The notes under the pieces: model-generated | The model's input: the letters and a program-made list of their open reading frames with translations, nothing else | The model's database searches: none | What the model was told of the DNA's origin: nothing | Shown: in pieces, positions 1 to 11,938 of the stretch | How positions within the stretch are numbered: the first letter of the stretch is position 1 | Layout: each line of letters opens with the position of its first letter | Assembly (NCBI GenBank): GCA_001179505.1 | Contig: CDMY01000289.1 | Span: 21,618-85,617, forward strand | Length of the DNA: 64,000 bases | Reading direction: 5' to 3' | DNA from: Vitrella brassicaformis | Lineage: Eukaryota; Sar; Vitrellaceae | Position numbers and translations under genes: made by a program

Positions 1-1339
1 TGAGACCGGCATATTCTTGGCGCCTTGCGGCTGCCGAGGGACACTCAGATGGGTGCACAAGGCGTGTCTGGGCGGATGGGTGTGCGCTCCGGGGAGGAGG
101 AAGGCGCTGTGTGACGTCTGCCGGACGTGAGTTGGTACACAGAGGTATCTGTGATTGATGTGCATTGGTTACCCGGTGTGTGTTGGTTCAGGCGTTATGA
201 CGTTGGTCCGCGCGGCCCTTTTCGTCTGCCTGTCGGCCTCATCCCAGACGCCATCTTGTCTGTCTCATACAGTTTATTGGGGTGTTTGCCGCTATTGGTA
301 GGAGTCCTCTTTGGCCTTGACGACACCAACATACTGGCCAGAGGGTTCCCTCTCCACCGAGTTATCTCCACGGCCATCTTGGTCGGCCTCACTCTAGAGC
401 GTTCGATTGGCTGGCGGGGCGGCAACATGGTGGCAGTGCTTCGCTGCGGTGTGGGGTGCGGATGGCCATCGCGTTTATCGCTACGGTTGCTGGCGCGCCA
501 CTGGCAGTGTTCGGCACCGAGATGTGGGCAGCGGGCGGCGGACTGCGCGCCTGGCTTATGCGTGACGCGGTCTGCGACAAGACGAGATGGTTCTTGGGTG
601 TATCGGTGCTTTATTATGTGTATTTGTTCTTCGCATCCGCGATCTGCCTGCCCTACTGCCTGCTGAACGGTCGGAGGGTGCACCAGGCCGCCCGAGAGGC
701 GCTATTGCGGCTGCGGCACCAACATGCTGCTGCTAGTGGTGGCGGTGGCTTCTCTGCGGGCTATGTGTCGCTCTACTTGAGGGAGGGGGCCTACTGCGTA
801 CTGATAGCCACCTGGTCACTGCTGCATTTGGGGGTCTCAGCTGAGCTCTGGAGCCGATTCATCTCGACCTATGTCGTCGCCGCACTGCTGGTGGCCGGCT
901 GTGTGAGGAAGCGGCACGCGATGGTCCAGTCGAGTGCGCTCACGGAATGGTGCAGAAGCCTCGCGCCGCTCCTTGTCGGCGTCGCTGCTAATGCCGTGTG
1001 CAACTTGACCATGTATCTCTTTCCCAAGGCCTTGTCGGCGATGGGGGTAGAGTGCAAGTGGCTTAAGGTGGCGGTCAATGCTGTGCTGGCCGGCTCTTAT
1101 CTTATCTTCATCTTCATGGCTCAACATGTCATGACCAGGTACGTCAGTAGCCCTGCCTGTGTCTGTCCATGGCCGTTTCACTGCCTGTCTCTGGCCCTCT
1201 CTCTCTGTGTGTGATGTGTGTTTGCCTGGCCTGCAGTGCTCCCCCTCATCGGCCGATCGCGTATCTGCTGCCGGGAGCGTATGACGGTTACTTCGAGTCA
1301 CAGAGTGCTGAGCAGAGGGTAACTGACGTGCCTGTGTGA
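1..1339 (+). CDS. RING-CH (MARCH-type) membrane E3 ubiquitin ligase, 5' partial
   Basis: Probable transmembrane E3 ubiquitin ligase. The frame entering the window (codons from base 2) reads LAPCGCRGTLRWVHKACL, then a Trp and a closing CDVC. This is the second half of a RING-CH finger (PC.C.G.....VH..CL..W....C..C). Exons: <1-126, 192-448, 508-1138, 1237-1339; all junctions are GT-AG and keep phase. After the finger come several hydrophobic segments (near bases 260-320, 600-660, 780-930, 960-1010 and 1080-1130), consistent with a multi-pass MARCH protein. The first half of the finger lies outside the window. The last exon is short and hydrophilic and ends in TGA. Family call rests on the Cys/His spacing plus membrane segments; the substrate cannot be inferred. 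Confidence 0.72.
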
Positions 1340-1962
1340 TTGACGAGTGTGTCGGGGGGAGGGCGAATGGTGTGGTGTATCTGTCTGCCGGCAGGAGGTC
1401 AGGGGTGACTGACTGGACTGTCTGGCTATCTCTATCTCTCTCTGTGCCTCCGTATACACGTGTGTGTGTAGCTCTATCTATCGTGATGGATCATGATAGA
1501 GACTGTGTATCCTAAGCTTCTGTCTGCTCTTGCCTCGGTGGGGGGGCGGGTGTATTTGTTTGTGTGTGTGTATACCTCACCTCGGTGGGCGAACCGGACA
1601 TGATGACACACACATGTCCCGAACCGATATGGATGGATGAGTCGATGATAGACGGACGGGTCGGGCATGTTAGGTATCCACACACGCGAAGCGAAGGACA
1701 CATCTGTCTGTACAGTACACGGCAGGCAGGCAGGCAGGCAGCTGAGAGAGACAGAGCATCCGCGTACGCAGCCATCAATCAGTGCATGGAGACGGGGAGA
1801 GCAGAGAAAACTGGAAAGATGCGCACGGCAAGTCAATCAAATAGATACGAGTGACTTGGTGGATACAAAGCCCGTCATGTCATGTGTATGCACACCCCAC
1901 CCATCCACGAGAGTGAGCAGCATCTTCCCCAACACGTCCCCATCTCTGTCCGTCCCTACACC
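1340..1962. other. Convergent 3' intergenic spacer
   Basis: Lies between the stop of the RING-CH gene (+) and the stop of the CCCH gene (-). It is rich in TG/CT runs and GGCA repeats (around 1722-1742). Open frames here are low-complexity and show no family similarity. I see no gene. Confidence 0.6.
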
Positions 1963-4900
1963 CCTTCACCTGCCCCTCCCCAGCTTATCCTCAACATGCT
2001 CCCGCAGCCTCGCAAGCTCCTCCGCACGTTCGCACGCCTCAGCCCCCGCCCGCCTGGCGCGGCTCTCGTGCCGACGCGCCTCCTCGATCGCCGCACACAC
2101 ATCCACACGCAGCCTCCTGAGGCCACTGTGAGAGCGCTCCGAGTCCACAGCCGACTGAGACAGGCTGCATACGACACAAGGGAGACATTGATGTGTGTTA
2201 GGGGTGTGTGTGTGTGTGGCAGACTTGTGAAAGGGCTGGGGGCGGTAGGTGTGCAAGAGGGGCTCCAGTCGGTCTATGTCGGGCTCTGCGGCGTCCAGAC
2301 ACTGCTGGGCCCTCTCGCTATCGCTGGAAGCCCGCTGATACCTGCATGGACCGCACGGACACACCAACATTGGTGGGTGGGTGGATGTCCTGGCTGGCTG
2401 GTTCCCTGCCCGCTCACTTCTGCTGCTGCACGCGTGTGAGTCCCTCCTCCCTGCGGATCTCGCCCTCTACTTGTGCCAACTCAGCCTCCAGATCAGCAAT
2501 CCTGCACACGCCCACGCGGGCAGAGGCTCACAGGCAATGAGTGGCTGGTGGAGGAGAAGGCGTCTGCGGCTGACCTGCGCCTCGTATCGGAGTCCTCCTC
2601 GTCGTTGCGATCCGCCGGTCCAGGCTCGTCCGGCGCTCCCGGCCAATCATCCACCTCAGTCTGAGAGCCGATACAGGCATGGCATGGGTACGTGCACCAG
2701 TGGTGTCTGCCTGCCTTTGGCACACGCACCTCCTCATGCCGCCTTCTTGGATGCACGTTCCGTGGTCCATCGTTGGCACGTCGGTCCGCATGACCATCCC
2801 TGCAGGCACAACGCGGCGCGTCGATGTGTGCATGCGGTGCTTTCATGGATGTGGCTGGGTGGCGTACATGTGGGCGGACGGTGAGGGGCTGCCGAGTAAG
2901 CGATGGCCTGCGGCGGCCTGACGAGCCTGTGGGTCCACTGATACGATGGCCACCCTGACACACACACACACATGACATGGCTGACGTGTGTTGCTCTGTG
3001 CGTCCCTCGCTCTTCCTTTACTAACCTTCCAGATAATTCATGCATGAAGACGAGCGTCCCGGTGCTGTCCGCCAGCCGCTCCTTGTCGTCGCTGTCCATC
3101 GCTGCCCCCACCGGCGGCAGCAGCAGCAGGACGTCCTCCCTGTCCCGCAGGTCCCTCCACAGGTCGCCGTCCTTGCCCTGCTCCCACAGCCCCTGCAGCC
3201 GGAGATACGCTATGGCAGCACGCCGCTCCTCGTACATCCCTGACATTAATTACGTGCAAGACGCGCACAGACACCATGCTAGGTAATTGGCACAGACACC
3301 ATGTTAGATGGCATGTTGGGAGGGGGAGGCTCACCTCCGATCAGCAGGTGGTCTGCGACTCTCTCGACGCCGCACGCACGGGACGCGCGAGCGATGCGCC
3401 TCGTGAGAGCGGCCATCCGCCCCTCGCCCATGCGACGGAACACGTGAAGGTCCTCATCCGACAACTGTATGCGGTCAATGGCCAGCTCGTCTCGCCGGCT
3501 GTGGCGGCTTCCTGTCCACCCTGACAGAAGGTACCCACAACCAAAGGACGTACGAATGCATACACAAGGCATGTTTGGAGTGTAGTGTTACGTGCAGAGG
3601 AGAATCCTAATGCTGCCGGGTGGTCGGAACTCTCAACCAGGCGCATCAAACGCAGCTGCGCGGCGATGCGGTCGCGCCTGACCGACACGACACGCAGTGT
3701 TTTCACTGATGGTTTGATGCTCATGTCATGGTGTTTTCCCGTCTTTCTCACCGGTTGGCTCCGAATATGGCTATGCCGCGCTGCCGAGACTCCTTGCTCT
3801 TGCCAGGTATCAGCAGACAGCCGCACTCGCGCATCAGACGGACAGCCGCGGCGCTCACAACACCACCGCCAGGACCGGCGGGCTCCCCTGAAGCGTCAAA
3901 CACACACATACACAACAAGCCTGTATTCCTTATCTGTTGCCTGGCTGGCCACCCATGACGAGTCGAATGATATCTCTGTGCACCGGGAGGAAGTCCAGGT
4001 TGCCGGTGTTGTCGGATTCCTTGAGGGATGCGGCGCCCCTCTCGACGTACTGCATCAGCAGCTTCATATACCTAAACGCCCTAGTGACGTCATCCTCCTG
4101 CTCGCCGCCGCTCACCGAGATGTCTGAATGAACGAGGAGGTCGGGGAGGGAGACAGCACCATCCACGGCACACACAGCACTCACCCACCCATTCAATGCG
4201 CCGTACCATTATCGTGCAGCTCTATGTATGTGCCCGTGAGGGTCTCGATCACGCTGCGATAGATGCCGTCGTGAGCTGTGAGGGCGCGATCCAGCGAAGG
4301 CGGCAGGCTCCGCACGTCACCCTCCCCATCCCTCTCGTCCGGCGGCCAGTCGTCCATATGTTCCAGAGGGTCATCCGGGGCATAGTCTCGCGAGCGAATG
4401 CTTGGTCGGTCGGGGTGGTTGGCGGTGGCTGTAGGGGGCTGTGGTGCTGCCTCATGCCGGCTGTGATCTCGGTTGAGGGGTGTGGGGTTGAGAGGGGCCA
4501 TGGTGGGCGCCACAGGGAGAGGGGCCCGGCCGGTCCGCACTCGCTCCTGCGGCACCGGCGGCCGCAGGATGATCGGCATAGAATGCTGCTGTTGCTGCTG
4601 TGGCGGGGCCACCGATGGCTGCTGCTTCGGTGCAGCGACGAGCAAAGAGGAAGCCGGTGGGGCAGTGAGGGGGTTGGGCGGTGCCATAGGGTCTTTGGCA
4701 GCACTTGCGGCAGTGGATGCGGGGTTGACGGGCGGCTGGCTGCCTGAGGGGCCTCCCTCAGCTCCCTCTGGCCGTGAGCGAACCTGCAGCTGTAGCAGCA
4801 GCAGCAGCAGCAGCAGCAGAGAGGGTGGTGTGGTGTTGTGAGTGCACGTGTGGTGTGGTGGCGTACGCACTTGGCGTCTGTGCATGTGCCGTTCATGAAG

Positions 4901-5221
4901 CCCCGGCACAGGCGGGTCTTTCTCAAATCGGGCCTCGTGCGCAACTCCTCCTGGGGGCACACGCACACACGGCTCAGCGGCTGTGTGCGGCTCTCAGCGG
5001 CTCAAGCCTCTCTTCAGACAGCTCACCTCGCCGTGCGCGTATGTGCACTTGGCTCCGCGGGCGCACTTGCCCTCCTGCCAGTGCTTGCAGATGACAGTCT
5101 TGTACAAGAGCGAATTTTCCTGCACCTGCCTCTCGCCATTCCTTCCGCCTTCCTCAGCCATCGCCGACGTGTGCCGCGCCCTGAATGAGTCAACCAGGCC
5201 GCATTCACAATGTTCACTCAT
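1963..5221 (-). CDS. CCCH-type zinc-finger RNA-binding protein with long coiled-coil C-terminus
   Basis: Two CCCH fingers at the N-terminus: CKHWQEGKCARGAKCTYAH (C-x7-C-x5-C-x3-H) in the first exon, and CRGFMNGTCTDAKC joined across an intron to RFAH. Such tandem fingers bind RNA, as in TIS11/tristetraprolin-like proteins. A Pro/Gln-rich linker follows (about 4800-4380), then about seven more exons. These encode a conserved-looking domain (near 4110-3960, 3890-3790 and 3680-3350), an acidic segment and a charged coiled coil ending at 1963 (RRHESRARRAGAEACERAEE). Start is ATG 5221, or ATG 5161, which directly precedes the finger. All intervening introns look like GT-AG with TG/CA-rich tails. 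A split into two genes is possible, since no family is recognisable in the middle. Divergent partner of the FRA10AC1 gene. Confidence 0.65.
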
Positions 5222-5361
5222 GCCAGTGGACTCATCCCCTTTCCCCCGACTAACCGACCATGGCAGCGAACACAGTGACCGTCGGCTGATGAATTATCTA
5301 TCCAGCGAAGGACAGCGTATCGCCCACCGCAACCAGTGCGATGTCAGGCTGCCCTCTTGTT

Positions 5362-5402
5362 CTCCTCCTCTTCTTCTTCTTCTTCTTCTTCTTCTTCTTC
5401 TT
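5362..5402. repeat. (TTC)n microsatellite
   Basis: An almost perfect run of about a dozen TTC units in the spacer between the divergent CCCH and FRA10AC1 genes, giving a homopurine/homopyrimidine tract. Confidence 0.9.
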
Positions 5403-5423
5403 CCCGTCGGGCGAGCTCAAACC

Positions 5424-5433
5424 TCGGCTCGCA
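5424..5433 (+). promoter_or_regulatory. Candidate promoter motif TCGGCTCGCA
   Basis: Variant of the T(A/T)AGCTCGCA motif that recurs near gene starts in this window. It lies between divergent start codons at 5221 (-) and 5528 (+). A half-palindromic GGCGAGCTC sits just upstream at 5410. Function is inferred from position only. Confidence 0.4.
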
Positions 5434-5527
5434 AAGGGCCCTCCCTGAAACCCCTCTACTCGTGGAAATAACCATTCAGCTGGACCGCAAGCATTGTGTG
5501 GATCCACTTCTTCCTTCATTTGGCGTC

Positions 5528-6902
5528 ATGAAGCGCAAGAACGACTTCACTCAGGCGCACCGTGCGCCGCCGTACGACAAGGACTTCCGCCACCCGCCAC
5601 AGTCATCCGCCGCATCCCACATGCCGCCCGCAGACAAACGCCCGTCCACCATGACGCGTGACAGATTCGTGGCGCCCGCCAGGAAGCCAGACTTCGTGCA
5701 GTCGGCTGTGAAGGCTCGTGCGTACGAGACGCGCCAGGAGTGGATGTCGATGGATGCGTACCAGCGGCATCAGCTGCTGATGCGGTGGGTGGGCGGGGGA
5801 GCTGGTGGTGGTGGGCAGCAGGGGAGCGAGAAGCGGGCCAAGACGGACTATGACGCGCTGCGGGAGAACCATAGATTTCTTCGGACAGAGGTGAGCTGAG
5901 CGGGGAGGGAGGGAGGGGAGGGCATAGCGTGGTGGCATACGTGTGTGTGTTTCACTGTGCGTGTCCATGTCTGTCCGTGTGTGTGTGTGTGTAGGCTGAT
6001 GACGATGGGAGTTGGGAGGCGCGACAGGCGAAGCGCTACTACGACAGGCTGTTCAAAGAGTACGTCATCTGCGACCTGACAAGATACAAATCGAACCAGG
6101 TTGGTGACGACACACACAGACCGACAGACACGGACACACACACGGACGAAGCCAAGCCAGACATCTGTGTGTTGCCTTGCCTGTATCCAGGTCGGCTTCC
6201 GGTGGCGGACCGAGGCCGAGGTGGTGCAGGGTGTGGGTCAGTTCCGGTGCGGCAACAAGCACTGCGACAAGCGGTTCAACATGCGCACTTACGAGGTCCA
6301 CTTCAGATACAAAGAAGCAGGCGCAATCAAAGAGGTAGGGACGTCACCTGCCGTGCACTCGTGTTTTTCCCTCACTCTCTCTCTCCGTTGCTATCAGGCG
6401 CTGGTGAAGGTGCGGCTGTGCCCCCGCTGCGCCTACAAGCTCAACTATCGGCACATCCAGGCGGCCAAGAAGAAGGCCAAGAAGGAGTCGAGGCGCGCTA
6501 GACGGGCAGGCAAGGACGCCAAGCCTGAAGGGGAGGGGCAGGCAGAGCCAGTGGTGGTCAAGGAGGAACCAGAGAGCCCGTCTGGCGGGGAAGCCGAAGC
6601 CGAAGACGAGAATGAGAACGAGGCAGCGGGCGAGGCGGAGGAGAGGGAGCCGCCGGAGACCGAGAAGGACATGGACGAGGTGAGTGAGTGCCGTGGGGAG
6701 GGAGGGATGGGGGGGAGAGATGGCGTGTGCACATTTGGCCTCCTCTGTTGTGTGTGGTGTCGTGTTGTGTTGTGTTGTGTTGTGTTGTGTGCAGCTGACA
6801 TTGCGTGAGCTGGAGGAGCGTGCGTGGAAGGGTCCGAGGGAGGAGGCCACGCGCACGCGGGAAGACGAGATGGACGACTTCTTCAGAGACTTGATACTCT
6901 AG
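5528..6902 (+). CDS. FRA10AC1: FRA10AC1 family protein
   Basis: Homologue of the FRA10AC1 (folate-sensitive fragile site) family, nuclear proteins linked to the spliceosome. Five exons, all in phase: 5528-5890, 5995-6099, 6191-6334, 6398-6679, 6795-6902, giving 333 residues. The hallmark core spans residues about 145-240: CDLTRYKSNQVGFRWRTEAE, a Cys pair in FRCGNKHCDKRF, then a second Cys pair in LVKVRLCPRCAYKLNYRH. The four cysteines suggest a zinc site. N-terminus is polar. The C-terminal third is Lys-rich then very acidic, ending in a conserved-looking helix at MDDFFRDLIL. The last intron is a TGTTG repeat. Recognition is strong. Confidence 0.9.
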
Positions 6903-7434
6903 CAGACGTCACATCGACGCATGGCGTGTGTGTGTAGGGATCGGATCGTGCAAAGCGTTGTGGATAGCCATGTCTGTCTGTGGGAGTGTTCTTTGTGTCA
7001 CTACAGACTGACATCCTTTCGACACACACTGATGGAACTGCCTGCCGGTGGTCAATCGCCATTCGATGACAGACAGAGTGTGGCCGTTCGCTCATATGCC
7101 AGCCGGTCGGCTACTGAGCGAACCAGTCAATCAAGTCGACACACAAAGACGCACACACAAAGTCAGTCAGTCGGCAGAACAGGGGTTCTGTGCTGTACAC
7201 CCACATGCAGGCAGGCAGGCCGAGAGAGAGAGATGCATTCATTGGGCGGAGGGATGAAAAAGCCCTAGTTAGTATGCACACAGACAGACAGACAGACAGT
7301 CGCCACGCATCATGCCATGGATCATCGCATCAGGCAGAGAGAAAACAAAACAAAATCGGCACACAAAACCATACACACACGAAGGAAGGAATCTAGCGCC
7401 GGCCGCTTTGCAGCACTGACAAATGCTTGCTCCC
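6903..7434. other. Convergent 3' intergenic spacer
   Basis: Between the FRA10AC1 stop (+) and the TLC-like gene stop (-). Contains CAGA and CA repeats and no convincing frame. Confidence 0.6.
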
Positions 7435-8677
7435 TCACTGCGCCTTTATGTCTTCCGCCGTTGTCACCCCAGCACCGTCCTCCTCGCCGCCCTTTTCCCT
7501 CTTCAGCTTGTGCCGCTTGCTGAGGTTCTTCCGTATCCTCTGTGCCGTCCACCAGATCTGCAGCAGGTAGAGGGCGGCCATCATGGCCGAGTAGGCCCAG
7601 TGGTGCCTCATCGCCACATAGCTCGTGGCCGCAAAACACACCAGCCGGCCCACATACCAGGTGGCGACCTCCAGGCCATTGACGTGCGGCGCCAAGGGGG
7701 TGCTCTGCACATACGGCCGCACCATCCGCAGGCTGCTGTTGAGCTCCACGACGCTCACGGTGATGCTGTTGACGATCTTCTCCCACTCCTCAAAGTGCAT
7801 CAGGGCGTACGCGAAGAGGCCGGCGCAGCAGAGGTGGTGCAGGACGATCTGCCAGACGCCCCCGATGCGTGTGACCGAGGGGTCGGCGCACACCCACACA
7901 CACTCGATCAGCAGGTAGAGGACCAGCAGGCCGCCAGAGGCCTGGTAGTAACGGGGCAAAACAAACGAGAGGAGCGCGCCGACGATGAACTGGGCATTGT
8001 AGAGGACCGCATAGATGTGATTCGCACGCAGACCCTAAAGGACAGAGTCCACACACAGGCACACAAACACACACGCACACAGAGTGTGTGTGTGTCCATC
8101 CCTCCCCTCTGAGTGGGCGGTGAGCGCACCTTGATGGTGCCGTTGAATGACTGCGACAGCGCCCTGTCCCAAGCGCCTATGGCCCCGATAGCCAAACACG
8201 CGTGCAGCACGATCGCCACACACGGCCCTATCAGACCGCTGTGCCACCCCTCCTCCAGTATCTCATACAACACTATCTGCAACACAAACACACACACACA
8301 TACAAGCAACCAGCTCATGAGATCTATCTCCCCAGCTGGCTTTCCTTATGTGTGTCCACCCACCCCCACCTGCGGCCATATGACGTTGAATGCCACAACA
8401 AACAGGAGCATCTCGACTATCTCCCAGTTGCTGGCGTTCTCCCCGACGCGCGACAGCAGCTTCAGCGACCCATACGGCAACATGTACACCAACACTGGAA
8501 GCCCACAAGACAGCAGGCTCACTGAACACGGACAACAGCAGCATAGATACCATCATCACGAGGATCACGAGGATATGGGATGTATCCTTTGTTTCTCCTA
8601 CGTGAGTGTCGTGTTTCGCTGATGCGTGTGGCAAGGCCCGCGAAGAAGGCCATCAGAGAGGCGCGTGTCAGACCCAT
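7435..8677 (-). CDS. TLC-domain-like multi-pass membrane protein
   Basis: Predicted 315-residue integral membrane protein. Exons on the minus strand: 8677-8602, 8494-8370, 8276-8130, 8034-7435; junctions are GT-AG and in phase. About six to eight hydrophobic helices are visible (for example MLLFVVAFNVIWPQIVLYEI, CVAIVLHACLAIGAIGAW, LVLYLLIECVWVC). The last exon holds VLHHLCCAGLFAYA followed by VVELNSSLRMVR, resembling the His-His and Glu-x-Ser pattern of TRAM-LAG1-CLN8 (TLC) domains, which occur in ceramide synthases and lipid-handling proteins. The tail is Lys/Arg-rich and probably cytosolic. The TLC call is tentative; the membrane topology is clear. Start ATG 8677 lies about 30 bases from a TGAGCTCGCA promoter motif. 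Confidence 0.6.
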
Positions 8678-8707
8678 CTTAGGCCGGGAGATCTCTCCTC
8701 CTTCTGC

Positions 8708-8717
8708 TGAGCTCGCA
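8708..8717 (+). promoter_or_regulatory. Candidate promoter motif TGAGCTCGCA
   Basis: One of the recurring T.AGCTCGCA sites, about 30 bases upstream of the TLC-like gene start (8677, -). Confidence 0.4.
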
Positions 8718-9602
8718 AAAGAAGAGAAGACTCCCAAGAAAGGTGGGCTGAATGCATGCCTCACGTCTTGTGTCTTCCTGTGTGATTTCGTGCTGCCTCC
8801 GGCGAGAGGAGCGGCGCGGCTTGCTGCCTAGCATCATCCACGGCAGCGACCTCAGGCACACTGTTTGCACACTGTCGAAAAGACCACTTGCAGAAGCGAG
8901 TAAGCACGAAGGCCTGCAGGAACGTCCCCATGTGTGTTTCACACGCGTGTCGTGTCGTGTGTGTGGTGTCTGCAGGCAACCACATCGCTCGGAACGGCAG
9001 CCGCGACAAGTCCGTTATCGACACCAACGCCAACCATCGCTCAGCAGTTCTCGTCAACCAAGAGTGCGACACCACCATGCAATCGATACCCACCCATCCA
9101 TCCACGTCTGCACCATGTTTGTGTGTGTCAGGTTCAACCGTGAGGCGTCCATCGCCCATCATGGGGACGGCCGACAGTCAGCAGGTGCAACAATCCAACA
9201 ATGGGACGGACGAGGGCGGCCGGCGGAGGGCTGATGGGGCTGCTGCTGGGCTGGTGGTGGGACAGGACAGCTGGGGAGAGAGAGATAGATGGAATGGATG
9301 GACAGGCGGATATGTCTGAGTGAGGGACGTGACGCGTGTGTACACACAGATATGAGGCAAAGTCGATTCATTTGTCAGTTTGATCGATTCAACCCATCCC
9401 TCACTCACGAAGACACGGACAGATGTACATCGACATGGCCAGTCAGGCCGTATCCATCCTTCATGTCGTGGGTCAAGTCACGGACACTGCTTGCATGTTG
9501 GCACCACAAAAACGACGCCGGATATAAAATGTAGGCAACGATGATGTGTGCCGCTACAGCCCGCCTCTCTCCTTCCTCTCCTCCCTCTCTCTAATGTCGG
9601 TT
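8718..9602. other. Intergenic region without recognised gene
   Basis: Upstream of the TLC-like gene and downstream of the next minus-strand gene. Several short open frames exist but none shows domain-like composition or splice-consistent continuation. A plus-strand transcript cannot be excluded. Confidence 0.4.
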
Positions 9603-10860
9603 TCACGCGGCCGCCGACTTATCACCTTTCCTTGCGGTTGATGGCCGCTGATCGAAGCAAACAAGCAAAAAGTCAATCCATCACACAAATGTTTTCTTGC
9701 CGAGGCTATGGGCTGCTCACCGTCCCAATACTCTGCCAGTTTGTGATACTTGTGCTCCTGTGTGGCTTCGGTGACATGTTCATCTGAAATGAGAGAAAGT
9801 ACACGATGACATGTCAGCGGCCCTTCGAGCTGCTCACTGTGTATCTCAGGTCTTTGTCTGTGATGCAGCTCCCGCGCAGCTCGTGGAGGCCCTTCAACAT
9901 GTCCCGCTCCTTGTAGCCGATGGGCCTCTTGACCCCCACCACCAGCAGAACCAGGTCTTTCACGTAGCGCTTGTTCAGGGCTGTGGTGTCCATCTTGTCT
10001 TTCAAACACTGCTTGACGCTCCCCTGACGACACAAAGACGAACTCTCTCTCTCTCTCTCTGTGTGTGTGTGGGGGTGGGTGGGTGTGTCTGTGCAGTCAG
10101 CGCACGAAGACGTCGTTGGGGATGTCCCATATGGCCACGTCATAGTCTGTCGAGCCGACAACACTCAGGAACACTATCAAGATCATTCATGTCTCGTGCC
10201 CATCCCTCGTACCGTCGAAATCGATGTCGTCCAGCAGCTGCACCAGCCGGGGCTGCATGGCCGGCAGGCCTCCCTCCTTCCTTTGCGGCGGCTCGTAGTC
10301 CTCGGTGTCGTCTGGGTCCGTGCGGGGGCGGCGCTCACGGCGGGGATGGCGACGGCTGCCGGGCTCGTACTCGTCGTCCTTGTCGGCCAATATGGCCGCG
10401 GCAGCCCGCGCTGAGCCGCTCCTCACGGGGGGGCGATCTGATGCATGATGGACACAGACGGACAGACAGACAGACAGACAGAGTGATAGTCGACTGTCTC
10501 ACTTGTCTGTGTGCCCCAGCGTCGCGAGGGCCGATGGTCGTCGTGGCGCGGGCTGCAATCAATTGACACAGTCACGCGAGATCTCTGTATGAGCGGCATG
10601 ATACTGTACGTACTGCTCACCTCTCAGCCCCTTCAAGCTGACCCTTGTACCCAGCCACGCGCAGGCGCGGGCTGTCCAGCTTTTGTCTCTCTTGCGTGCT
10701 GCTCGTGTGAGAGGAATTGTAGTTGGCTCGTCGCAGGCAAGTGAGCTGAGGGAGTTGGGGATGAGGCCGTCGACGTTAGATCACGCTGGTACTTGCTGCT
10801 CGCCAGTTGATGGCGCCTCAGGCGCAGCAGCATCTTGCCATGGATCAGACAAAGACTCCG
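9603..10860 (-). CDS. Unrecognised protein with disordered N-terminus
   Basis: Not assigned to a family. Several minus-strand exons join in phase. Around 10675-10620 the frame gives LDSPRLRVAGYKGQLEGAE; a short exon near 10555-10507 follows; then 10430-10210 (basic/acidic, ending in PRLVQLLDDIDFD); then about 10160-10110 (YDVAIWDIPNDVF); then about 10024-9847 (GSVKQCLKDKMDTTALNKRY, LVLLVVGVKRPIGY). A short basic tail ends in TGA at 9603. The conserved-looking part is the 10160-9847 stretch. The 5' end is uncertain; an ATG at 11027 with a Lys-rich reading could be a further first exon. Confidence 0.4.
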
Positions 10861-11353
10861 ACAGCAGCTCCGACACGATGCCTTCGTCATTATCGTCCTT
10901 TACGTCGGCAGTCTTCTGCGGCCGCTTCTTCTCCTTGCCCGCGTTCTTTCTTCTTCTTCTTGCCCGCGTGCAGCCGCCAGCCCAGCTGCTTGCCCATCAG
11001 CATGATGGTGGCAGACGACGACAACATCTTCTCGAGATGCTATCGCGTGTGTCTCGTGTCGTTTTGTGTGTCTCGTGTTGTGTCGAGGAGCCGGCAACAA
11101 AAGTCCCAAGTCCTTGTCAAAAGCCTCTCGATCTCGTCCCAAAAAAACAAGCCGTGTAACCCAGAACCGACCTGGTAAAGCTGGGCTTTAGCAATGGTAC
11201 ACCAATCGGGGTACCCACTATCTCTCGCGCTCTCTACAGAGGCAGCAGCTCAGAGTCTCTCCATTCTCTCCAGCCTGCTTTGTACATGTGCCCTGCCTCC
11301 CCCCACGAACCGCCGCACAATCAGCTACAAGACCAGATCCACAACAAGCTGGC

Positions 11354-11600
11354 TCAGTGCAGCAGCGCCAACGCCCAGAAACGGTGTTCCAAGTGAACGT
11401 CCTCCCAGTCTGCTTTTCGGGCGCTGCAGCTGTTGGCGGCGAACAGTGCGAGGAAAGCACCGGCAAAAATCCAGTTGTCATCCGTGTCCGTCCGCGTGGA
11501 AGCTGCGAGGATGCAGACATTAATGAGGTCGTCGGTGTTAGGCGCAAAAAAAGAAAGAATTTCTTGTCCCCGCGGCGAGAATTCTCGCCAATGGTAAATT
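11354..11600 (-). other. Possible coding exon lacking an obvious ATG
   Basis: A minus-strand frame runs open from about 11600 to a TGA at 11354 and has protein-like composition: ILSFFAPNTDDLINVCILAA, then DDNWIFAGAFLALFAANSCS, then WEDVHLEHRFWALALLH. It includes one hydrophobic segment. There is no in-frame ATG, so it would need an upstream exon. The opposite strand is also open, so this may be chance. Confidence 0.25.
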
Positions 11601-11938
11601 CACATTCGCACGCCCATCCCTTGTTTCTGCACAGTCGTCCTGCCATGCACCTTGTCTACACAGACACGCAGGCAGGCAAGACGCACAAGAATGCCACGCA
11701 CATCCCGCCCGCCACTCACTGTGGCATGTCGCATCTCAGAGGCCAAACCATATCCACACACACATACACACACATACTGCCAGCCGTCCATCAGTTGGCC
11801 ACTGCAGGGCCCCAATGAGAAGAAGGGAACTGCACACGTGTCTTGAGGTGGTGCAGGAAGGCACGGAGATCGCTGAACTGAGGCCTGATGGACCAAGGAG
11901 GGAAGGCATCGACTCGTCGGCCGGTGCATCCAGCGTTC

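Noticed and set aside
4193-4966. Poly-Leu/poly-Gln open frames around 4780-4830 as separate genes
   Set aside because: They are different-frame readings of a GCA/CTG repeat in or beside an intron of the CCCH gene.
8495-8522. 28-base intron in the TLC-like gene
   Set aside because: An earlier donor at 8601 gives a normal intron of about 107 bases with the correct phase and joins directly to the ATG-bearing exon.
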